Below, piece by piece: positions 35,641-46,600 of a DNA stretch of 64,000 bases (position 1 is its first letter; every line of letters starts with the position of its first letter). Source of the DNA: Poecilobothrus nobilitatus. Taxonomy: Eukaryota; Arthropoda; Insecta; Diptera; Dolichopodidae. The stretch is taken from the NCBI GenBank assembly GCA_947095535.1, contig OX352772.1, positions 53,339,445-53,403,444 on the forward strand. The letters are read 5' to 3'. The notes beneath the pieces are model-generated. The model was not told the origin of the DNA and ran no database searches. It was given only the letters and a program-made list of their open reading frames with translations. Made by a program: the position numbers and the translations under genes.

Positions 35641-36426
35641 GTGGCTCAAACGGTGTCATTTTCCGATATTGTAAAAAATAATAAAACTTGTGCTAATTTA
35701 ACAATGAAAAAAGAATTACCTTTAATAATAAAACCTAAGAAAAAGCAAAAAAGTGAAAAAACGAAAAGTGATCTAAATACTAAGGTAGATCCAAAAAATT
35801 TGAAAATAAAAAATATTGAAAATAAAAGTAATGAAATGATATTAATTGAAACGGCGACAACGGAAGATCGGGAAATTATTAAAGAAGTATTAGAAAAAAC
35901 AATAAAGGAAGACTATGACATAAAAATATCAGTGATCATCAAACCCAAAATAGAAATAGTACATATGAACAATAAATTGAGTAAGGAAGATGTAGTAGAG
36001 AAGCTTAAAAAGCAAAACGCGTTTTTGGAAAGAAGCGAAATGAAAGTGGTTAAAATTTTTAATGTAAATAAATATGGCAAGGAAATGTTTAACGTAATAG
36101 TTGAAGTTGATAAGGAATCGTTTCCAAACATAATCGCTAGTGAGAAGCTATGTATAGGATGGGAAAGATGCAAAGTGTTTGATGCTATAAACGTACCAAG
36201 GTGTTTCAAATGTAAAGGTTTCAACCATAAATCAGTGGGCTGCACAAACACTGAAACTTGCTTGAAGTGTCACGGAGAACACAAAACTAGTGAATGCCAA
36301 ATAGAAGAAATCAATAAGTGCATAAATTGTGTAAAATCGAATGGAAAATTCAGTTTGGGTTTGGATGTAAATCACAAAACTTTAAGCAAATTATGTCCAG
36401 TGTACCAGAACAAATTAAATATGTAA
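35641..36426 (+). pseudogene. LINE ORF1 body with zinc knuckles
   Basis: About 261 codons stay open. The frame actually extends a little upstream (about 35602) without an ATG and is shifted relative to the upstream PHD-like module at 35394-35608. It starts with VAQTVSFSDIVKNN and a lysine-rich linker, followed by an RRM-like central region (IEIVHMNNKLSKEDVVEKLK). It ends with CFKCKGFNHKSVGC, CLKCHGEHKTSEC and CINC...HKTLSKLC, three CCHC-like knuckles typical of nucleic-acid-binding LINE ORF1 proteins. Confidence 0.8.
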
Positions 36427-36465
36427 AAGAGAAAAATTGAATACTAGCAATTAAAGGAGTTAGAA

Positions 36466-36747
36466 GTGAAAGATAACAGCCTAAATAAAGATAAAAAAAA
36501 TGATTCTTCCTGTATTAACTATGCTTATACCAATTCTAATACCAATAAGGATAATAATTATTCTAAGTTTAAAAATAATAATAACAATAATGATAGTAAT
36601 AGTTTTAATAATATTAGTAATGATATTGGTAATAAAAACAAAAATAATGATAGTAATAGTGTTAAGATTAATAATGGTAATGAAATTAGTAATAATAACA
36701 AAAATAATGATTCAAGTAATAATAGCACTGTAATTAGTCAACATTAG
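36466..36747 (+). repeat. Degenerate AAT-rich trinucleotide repeat inside the LINE
   Basis: Nearly uninterrupted AAT/GAT/AGT codons between the two LINE ORFs. It can be read as an Asn/Ser-rich chain in frame 1 or an Ile/Val-rich one in frame 2. This looks like expansion of a trinucleotide repeat rather than a functional protein segment. Confidence 0.6.
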
Positions 36748-37336
36748 TCAAATAATATATTTGTTACAAAACAAAATGTTTATAATAACAATAGTAATTC
36801 TGCTAGTATGATATATTAAAGATAAAAATAAAAATAGTGATGAACATACTAGTAGCTACAGTAATAAGAATTATAATATATTATCTAAAACAAACAAAAA
36901 GAAAAAACATATACAAATCCACATCTGGTTCTATTCTACCTACATCTAGAATTATTTTTAAGTATAGACTGGAACAAATTTTCATTTTTATGTTATCATA
37001 AATTAATCAATGTTACTATTTGAAATTCAAATTATAATATAAATTATTACTTAAAATGCAATTGTTAGGTTCAATATTGGGAAAAACTAAATATGTTATG
37101 TGGTTTTAAGAAATTTAACTTTATAGTGTTTGAAAGCATAAAAATTGAACAAACAAGAACTTATTATACAATTGAACTGAACAAGCATTAAAAGATAAAA
37201 AAATTACTCAAAAACTAAATTATATTTAAAATAGGACTACGCTAGAAATGCAAAGAACTATGTATGTAATATACTAATATTTTCAGCTTAGCTTATATTA
37301 CATACATATTTATACCTTTTAGATCATGCAGCAAAA

Positions 37337-39538
37337 ATGTCATTTAACTCGATTTATAGCTATTCGAATATTTATTCAAAAGTAGTGCATTTAAATAATT
37401 GCATTTCTGACTTTTTTCAACAACATGTTCCTATTCGAACTGTAAAACCTCGAGATGATTATATTCTATATTTTTGTCCTACAATAGTTAATCTATCATC
37501 AGAGAGGGACGTAGTATTTGTAGAATGGAAAAGATCAAAAACTGATGTAAATCGTAACAAGTTTACCATAATTCGAAACAAAGTATCACTACTAATTAGC
37601 CAGGCGCGCGGAAGATACATTGTGCAGCAGTTGAATTTACCATCTGCAGATTTCTGGAAAAATGCTTCAAAATTAGGGTGAAGTAAATCTAAGGCAGGGA
37701 TGATATTGCCCTAGACCTTAATGAGTTAAATAGAAGCTTCATGGTTAAAACTAGATCACCTACTTCTGCTGATTCTGTTAATAACACAAATATTTCAAAT
37801 TTTGAATTTGTTTATAGTAATTTCAGTTTTCATAACATTGGTGCTGATGAAGTCTTGAAGGCAATATGTGATATCAAATCTAACGCTATAGGTCCAGACG
37901 TTATATATCCCAATCAAATTTATAAAACTACTTATACCAATTATTTTGCGCTACATTGTTCATATTTTCAATACAATACTAATTACTTCTAAATATCCAG
38001 ATGCTTGAAAAATAGCTAAAATAATCCCAGTTCCGAAAAAAATAATTCAGCTATAACTGATATTAAACCTATTAGTGTCCTTCCTAGTCTCTCTAAAGCT
38101 TTCGCGTCTGTACTCCACAAGCAAATTTCATATTACCTCGAAGATTACCTTTTCTGTTTCCTTATCAGTCTGGTTTTAGGAAGGACCTGGTACTATGTCA
38201 AGTTTACTGGAAATTACGGATAACATCTCCTCTTCAATTGATGCAAGCAAAGCTACCATTATAATTCTCTTGGATTTTTCTAAAGCTTTTGACTCGGTTG
38301 ATCAGAGTTTGTTGTGTGGTAAACTGATTCGGAATTTTTTATTTCACAGTTCAGCTTTCAGACTTATTAATAATTATTTATGTAACAGAGTTCAATTTGT
38401 AAATCTAAGAGGGAACAGCTCTGCTCAGTTAATTCTTAAATGCGGAGTACCCCAAGGTTCCATACTGGATCCTCTTCTATTTTAATTATTTATAAATGAT
38501 CTACCTGAATGTCTGCGCAAAGCGGAGTGCAGAATGTATGCTGATGATGCACAGCTTTTCATAGATTGTAATATTCACCGACTTTCTGCGATTGTTGGCA
38601 TATTGAATGACGAACAATAGATGCAATTTATTATTGGGCAGTATCTAATCGCCTCAAACTAAATCCTGTTAAGTCACAGGCTATGGTGATCTATTCACAT
38701 GAGATTTACACACATCAACTGACTGCTCTTAAGATAAATGATGGTAATATCCCCTACGTGGATAAAGCAAAAAAACTTGGGGTGATGTTTAATAAAACTC
38801 TTACTTGGTCAAACCATATTTCGCAAATCGCGAACAAAATTTACTCTTTTCTTCGCAAAATTTGGAAAATTTTTTCCTTTATCTCAACACTATAAATGCA
38901 GACTTATTAAAACTTTGGTTTTGTCACATTTCTTATATTGTGATGTTATGTTTTCTTCTGTGAGTGTCGTCGAGAAGAATCTACTTAACATTATTTTCAA
39001 TGCATGCAAGAGGTATGTCTCTAATCGTCAACGTTTTGTTAGGGATTTCTGATGTATCTAAATGTATACTAAACTGTACTTTTGATAATTATATAAATTT
39101 TAAATATCTTTTTTTTTCTGTAACAATAAATGCTCTACATATTTATATAGCAAAATTGGTTTTGGCAGATCAACTAGATCTTGTCAAATCAATATACCCA
39201 GACACTCAAGTAGAGCGAAATATTTGTCTTTTTTTGTAAAAATACCTTCTCTATGGAATTGTCTAACTACCATTATTATAGGCGAGCTCAAACACATGGC
39301 GAATTTTTTCGGCTTTACTTTGAGTACTTTAGTAAAAAGTAACTCATTTGATTTGCTTTGTGTTAAATTTATGCATTATATTTGCTTTGCTATCATAATT
39401 TTAAATTTGATATTACTATCTTATTATGTTCTTTTGTATCACTATTTAAACGCGCGTGAAATATATTTTATTATTAAAAAATTATGTTTGTTAATCAATA
39501 TCTCTAACATATACCCACTGTACAGACTTACCGTCTAA
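37337..39538 (+). pseudogene. LINE ORF2 reverse transcriptase relic
   Basis: Fragments in three frames. 37337-37681 is the linker region (RARG-like SQARGRYIVQQL, ending FWKNASKLG). 37741-37992 contains SNAIGPDVIYPNQIY (start of the RT fingers). 38195-38485 contains LDFSKAFDSVDQSLL and CGVPQGSILDPLLF. At 38535 MYADDAQLF gives the catalytic YADD box. 38683-38895 is the RT thumb (DKAKKLGVMFNKTLTWSNHI). Stops and shifts separate each block, and the motifs place it near the Jockey/CR1 group. Confidence 0.85.
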
Positions 39539-39590
39539 GGGTATATTGGTGAAATGAAATGAAATAAATAAATAAATAAATTATAAAATA

Positions 39591-40629
39591 TATAATATTT
39601 TCATATGAGCGAGATTTGAAACGGCGCAATTTGTCACTTTAAAAAACCTTTGATTTCGTGTGCCACTAACTTGATTAGATTATTGGAATTCTAAAGTTTT
39701 GTGATTAGTTTCAGATCATGTCTATGTTACCGAGATGTTACAGTAGTGTATAGTAGGATAATAGTTACAGTTGGATAAAATTCTTTAATCTATAAAGGAT
39801 TAAAATTATTCAAGAAACTGCTAAATAAATTTAAAGAGGAAAGTAGAATAGTAAAAAGAGAGTGCATTTAATTGATAAACAAAATATTGTGATTGAATAG
39901 TATATAAATGGAAATTGAATTATAGTGAAAGATTTTGGTTTACCAGTTTAAAGTACTGTATTGTTGTTTAAAGTATACGAAAAGTTTCCCCAAATAGGTA
40001 ATTGCAAATCGATATATTTATAAACCGTGGTTCAATTTTGACAAAAATTGGAAGTTAAATCAGGTTGTGTCTATTTACAGAATTTGATAAAACCTATACA
40101 GCTTGAAAGGATCTATAATATAAAATAGTATGTATATCTTCTTTTTATCTATACTTTTGATATTGACATGTTGGAAGATAAATTATTAATTTCATAAACT
40201 TATACGGCGGTATATTCAGCCAATATGGAAATCTGTTTGTTTGAAGAGGATATTTTTTATGTCTGCTGTGAAAATTGATGTAATCTTCATTAAAAAAAAT
40301 AACTTATAAGTTTTATTTTTTTATTTTATAAAACATTATAAACATTTTTAAATGTTATTATAATTAATAAATTATAACATATTGCAGGTAATTAAATTTA
40401 TTATTTTTTACACATTTATTTAACAAAAAAATATATTTTTACTATTAACAGCGCGATATTATCTTTTTTTTTTTTTTTAACAAAATAAGAAAAGAAATAT
40501 AATTTTTTTTTTTTAAATTTTAACATTCAGTTAAATAACGATAAAATTGTTTATATGATATACGATAAAAATATCAATAATATATGTACATATATATAGG
40601 AATAAATTTTATTTTATTTTTTTTTATTT
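39591..40629. other. Intergenic DNA between LINE tail and VgR 3' end
   Basis: No gene recognised. The part next to 40629 is the vitellogenin receptor 3' UTR on the minus strand, with AATAAA-type polyadenylation signals within 30 bases of the stop codon. Confidence 0.45.
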
Positions 40630-43600
40630 TCATGGCACTAAACGTGCTCTTGGATCATCATCGACGTAATCTCCCAAGTTTCCGGATGTGTATTCATGAT
40701 GTGTTGATTCCATAACGTTCTTCCCTGTTTTGTATGTAAAAGATTTTGTTCCTTTAACCGTTTGTATATTACTCTGATTAAAATATATAATTAAAAAATA
40801 ATACAATATACAATATATACAATAATATAAAATATTTTTAGCACATTTCCAAAAAAATTTTGAAAAAATGTGCTTATTAGTTTCACTCTGTCCGTCCGTC
40901 CGTCTGTTTACAAAACTTCTACACCGTTAAAGATAGAGAAAAAAATTTTTAACCATGGGTAGGTCTCATAAAAAAAATAATTTTGTGGAACAACTTTTTC
41001 ATGTAGCCCCTCCCATTACGGAGCTACAGCCCCTCAAACTTTGAAAAAGCCCTATTTTTAAATGCATATATCTTATGTTCTACTTAAGATTTTTTCAATC
41101 TGAAAACGTCATTCGACAGGTATTTCTTCTATCTTTGTAAATTAATATGAAAATTATACAATTTTTTTAAATTTAGTTTTTAAATTTACCGTTATGTGAA
41201 AACCAAATTTTGCATGATTTTTCTACTTTCATAACTCCGGCATGCTTCTAGATAGAGGCTTGAAATTTTGAGGCAAGAAAGAACTTTTAGAATTAGTATA
41301 AGTTTGCTCAGAAATTTTTTTTGGACCACCCCCTATTTATGAACTATTAGGGCTTAAAAATTGAAAATTTGCTATTTTTAAACACCTGCAACTTAAAAAA
41401 CTTGCACATATTTCACTTCTGCAAGATATAAAAATTAAAGCTACAGTAATATATTTTTACGTGTGTTAAAGGTTTATTTAAGTTGTAAAGGGTTCAAAAG
41501 TTGCAGCTCTTCAAAATTGCTAAAAAGCCCCATTTTCAGATGTATATATCTAAGGCTTTGCGTAATAGTTTTGCAATCTAAAGCCTCCAGAAAATCGAAA
41601 ATTTTATTATCTATATAAAACAATATCAAAATTATGTAATATTTTGTAATTTACTATTTAAACGGTAAAATGTGAACGGTAAAATGTGAAAACCACATTT
41701 TGCAAGAAATTTCGTTTTTCATAACTCCGGCACGCCTTTCAGATAGGAACCTGAAATTTTGAGACAAGAAAGAACTTTTAGAATTAGTATAAGTTTCCTC
41801 AGAAAATTTTTTGGTAGCACCCCCTCTTTAAGAGGTATTCGTCTCAAAAATTGAAAATTTGGTGTTTTTAGATACCTGTAACTTAGGCACCTGTACAAAT
41901 TTTTCTTCGGCAAGGCATGAAAATTAAAGATTCAATAATATATATTTAGGTGTGTTAACGGCTTTTCTTAGTTATATAGGATTCCGGAATTACGGCCCCT
42001 CAAAATTTCAAAAATGTCCTATTTTCACATTTTTTCTTATTACATGAAATTTTAAAATTTTTGTGTAAGTCACACTTCTAAACAGTTTGTATTGAGTTTT
42101 GGAAATGTGCGCTTTTAAAAACCGTTGGTTTACATTCTACCTTGTTTTCTTATATTTAATTAACGACAACAAATTAAAGAGATTTTTTTTAAAATTTTTT
42201 TTTACTTTTAATCTTTATATTGTTTTATAGTATATTTGTGACATCAAAAAAACAAAAACAAGGATATGAAACAGTAAGTTGAACCAACAAAAAACATAAA
42301 CGCTTTTACAAGCTTTGTATAGAGCATCCTTGTACAAAATTGGAAGAGTCTATCTTTATTAGTCTCGGAAATGTGTGTGTTAAGTTTTGGGAGGCGTGTG
42401 ACAGCTGCTTGAACTGCCTCACTCTCTTTCCTCATTCAACTCAATTTTAAAAACGTAAAAGAGGCATGATTTAACACCCTTGTACAAAATTTCAAGTTTC
42501 TATTTGTATTACTTTCGAAGATATGATTGTTACGCCTTGGGAAGTGTGTGTCAGCTACCCGAACCGTCACTCCAATTCATTTCAAATTTCAGGGACCTAA
42601 GTAAAACATAACACAATATCCTTGTACCAAACTTAAAGGTTGGTAATTTGTTGGCTTTGAAAATATGCTCGTTTGCTCTTGTACTCGTTCGGAAGCATTC
42701 ATAAATCCAAACTCATGGACCAATTTTTCTCAGTTGCTATATCCGTCTTTCTTTTGTAATTAGTAACCTACTATATAAACTTCATTAAGATAACTTTATT
42801 ATAGTTTTTGAGTTATCGTGCGAACGGACGGTCGGACGGACTTTGTTAAATTTACTCATAAAGTTGACATTGGTGATTAAAATATATATATACATGGTTA
42901 TAAACACCATACAAAAGTTAATATACCCTTTACTTTAGGTGTAGGGTACAAGATATTATATTATCTAAAAGGTGTTTAAAGGCGTACATTTTTCAAAAGA
43001 CTATTATGTCAGTCTAGAATATTGTGACATGCATCAATATTTGTAATTTTTTCATTGGAGTTTTAATTATATGTCAGAAAAAATTGTGTAAAAATACTAT
43101 GTTCAATTTTAGGGAAACTCTTTATAATTAAGAAAAGTTGTTAACGCATATAAATGTATAATGTTGGAGCTTTAATAAGTCTAAAGGGCCAAAATTTTCC
43201 CAAGTTACATGTATCCAAAATCTGAAAATTTTTAATTTTTGAATGCTAATAATTCTTAAACGGGACAAAGTGCAAAAAAATTCTGAAATATCTATTTTCT
43301 CTCAAAATTTCAAGGTTCTAATTAAAAGTGTGCCGGAGTTATGAACAAAGCAAAAGCTAACAAAATTTTGTTTCATATAACGGTAATTTTAAATACAAAA
43401 TTTCTAAATTTTATATTGATTAACCTAAAACAATATCATGTTATATATATGAGGTTTTTAAAGTGTAAAAATGTTAAGTAGAACCTAAGGTATAAATAGT
43501 TCAAAATGGAGCTTTTTCCATGGACTGTAGTTCCGTAACCTTATATAACAAAAAAACAAAAACTATTGACACATGTAAAAATATTATTTATACCGCAGCA

Positions 43601-46600
43601 TTTTTTTTTATGTTTTACTAACGATAAATCGCCACTCAGGTGACTAAGTTACATGTGTTTAAAAATAGCACATTGTTTATTTTTGATGACAAATAACTGT
43701 TTAACAAAGGGAAGTTCAACAACATTTTCTGATGTAATTTGTACTAATTCTAAAAGAGATTTCTTCTCTTTTTTTAATTTCATGACTCTATTTAAAAGTA
43801 TTTGGAAGATATATGATAAAAGCAAAATTTTATTTTTACATAACGATAAGTTTAAATAAAAAATTTCAAAAAATTGTAAAATTTTTGATATTAATCTATA
43901 AAGCAAAAAAAAAAAAAAATTTCAATGGTTTGTGGGGCTGTAATCATTACAGAGTTACAGAGTTAGAGAAGGCTATATTATTCTACTACATTAATTTTTT
44001 TTTAGGAAACTTATTGATGGTAAAAATTTTGTTTTCGTTCTATTTTCAACGGCTTAGAAATTTTCTAAACGCAGACAAACTGACTTAATGAATAAAACAG
44101 ACTAATGGAGATTAATGGACAAAACAGATTAATGGACAAAACAGACAAAAAATCAAACAAATAAACAATTTAAAAAAAATTTTTTTTTTAAAAGTATACT
44201 AAAAAATGAACATATACAGACATAAATTACCAATACATACATATTTTTAAAATTTACTTTTTAATTAACTTACAAAATTTTGTCTTTTTGTTTCATCAGA
44301 TGATTCCATTGATATTTCATTATATTTTTCGGAATTAAGAAATTTTTGTATTGGACCATAAAATGGTAATTTACTTGTAAATTTATTTGTAGCAGATGCT
44401 GTTGTTGTTGTTGTTGATGTTGATGATGATGTTTTTGTTTTATTATCATTTTTATAAAAACGTGTTGAAACTGATGGACTACTATTAAAATGAACATGAC
44501 GTTGTTCATTTTGATTTAAATTATCATTTTCATTTATACTATTTTTATTATTACTATTTTGATTTATATTATTATTATTTTGATTATGATTATTTATAGT
44601 TTTTGATAATGGATTTTGAAAATACATATTAACTGAAAAATTACTATTATTAGATTTTTTACGATAATAAATATAACCTAATGTACAAATAATAATAATA
44701 CTTAATATTGAAAATATTGTTATAAATATTTTTGATATATTACTTGTTGTTACTGTTTTTGTTATTTCATTATCATTATTATTAATACTAATTAATTTAT
44801 TATGTTGTTCATTATAAATATCATCATAATTACTAAATTCAGTTAATTGTAATGGTATTGGACATATTTCACCAATTGCTGAACGTTCACCATTATAACA
44901 TATACATTTTGCACCTAATTCAGCATGTATACATAATACTGAACATTTATTTAATGAACAAAAATTTTTTGTTTTTGGTTGTCGTGATTTACCAACAACA
45001 ATAATATCTTCAGCATTATATACATTAATATTAAATGCATGACATTTCATTTCACCATATAAATTACATTTAATTGCTTCTGATGATCCTGTATTTATAA
45101 TAAATGCTGTATTTTCATATATACTTAAACCAGTTGGATATTTAATAGCATTTTCTTTTTTAATTATTATTTTTGATTTATTATTAATATTATTTTCATA
45201 ATTAATTGATTGTAATGTTTTTGAATGAAAATCAATAAAATATAATATTTTTTTATATACATCTAAATCAATACTTGTTATATATAATGTATCTGATAAT
45301 AATATATTTGTTTTTTGTCCATCTAAACTTGTTTTAAATAATGTTGTTTTAGGATTACCAAATATTGAAAAATATGTTACAGAATAAAATAAATAACGAT
45401 TAATTGAATCTATAGCAATATCTTTAATTGAATCTCTTGCACGTAATTTTATTATTCTTGCACATTTTTTATTATTAAAATTACATACTTTAATTGAATC
45501 AACACCTGTATTTGCAACAACATATATATTACCAGTTATCCAATCAATTGAAATTTTCTTTTTTCTACCCGGATCACTTAAAACTCTTTCAATACGATTG
45601 GATTTTTCATTTAAATTATATTCATAAATGCTATTTGAATCTTTTAATGTAAAATAAGCTTTTTCATTATTAATATCAATATCAATTCCTTCAATTTTTG
45701 ATTCATTAGTTGACCATGCTAATTTTATTGTAACTGGATTTTCGCTTATAATTCGTGCTTGATCAAATGATGAATATAATAAATATGCACCGCCTTCAAT
45801 TGATTTACAACTTATTTTATCGGGTCTTAATAAAAATTCAGGATAACAACTACATCGATAATCACCATTTAAATTTTCACATATTTGAGCACATGGATTA
45901 CCTTCTTGACATTCATCAATATCAGTACAAGTTAATTTATCATGATTGAGACGATATCCATGCCTACAACTGCATATTGCACCATATGGTGTTGGTAAAC
46001 AATCTTGTTCACATCCTCCATTATTTTTGCATGATGTTTTGCAAAGTGTACCTTCATCGGTTCCATTTGTACAATCTTTATTACCATCACAAACAAGATT
46101 TTGTTCAATACAATTTCCATCTTTACATGAGAACATTCCATCATGACATATTGTTTTATCCATATGATGGAATTGTGCACTTATTGAAGTTTTATTTTGT
46201 GAATGTGTACAATTAATTTCATCACTACCATCATCACAATCTTTTGTACCATCACATAACCATTCATTACGGATGCATTGTTTTGTTGAAGTGCATTTAA
46301 ATTCATAAATACTACACATTGAACAATTTAATTCATCTTCACCTCTTGGGCATTCAGCTGTACCATTACATTTTGCCGATATATCTAAACAAATATTTAG
46401 ATTTGATGTACATTGAAATTTTTTGGGATTACCAAATGAATCTTCTTCTTCATTACAAATAAATTTTCCTTTTTCAATTTCACTACAATTTATTTCATCA
46501 GAATTATCACCACAATCATTATTTCCATCACATAAAAGCTTCGAGTCAATACATTGTCCGGATCGACATTGGACAGAGCCTTTTGAGCATGTATGATCTA

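Larger units (their letters stand above)
35394..39590 (+). mobile_element. Decayed Jockey/CR1-type non-LTR retrotransposon (LINE)
   Basis: A roughly 4.2-kb element. The 5' part encodes a PHD-like zinc finger (CQTC, CEGVC, FFH, then frameshifted CDDC). ORF1 follows with three zinc knuckles, then an Asn-codon-rich spacer, then ORF2 pieces with reverse transcriptase motifs. The 3' end is GAAATGAAATGAAATAAATA, a short A-rich tail at about 39551-39582. The space between ORF1 and the ORF2 linker is only about 590 bp and shows no AP-type endonuclease, so that domain seems deleted. Many stops and frameshifts make it immobile. No target duplication was identified because the 5' boundary is unclear. 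Confidence 0.85.

Noticed and set aside
36500..36733. Ile/Val-rich membrane-protein-like frame
   Set aside because: Second frame of the degenerate AAT trinucleotide repeat within the LINE.
44265..44273. VgR stop codon directly after ETKRQNF
   Set aside because: The codons VS-stop are a GTAAGTTAA splice donor. A phase-0 terminal exon with its own stop and polyadenylation signal exists at 40630-40773.
45755..46216. Plus-strand open frames opposite VgR exon 6
   Set aside because: They mirror the strongly biased codons of the class A and EGF modules on the other strand and show no family features.
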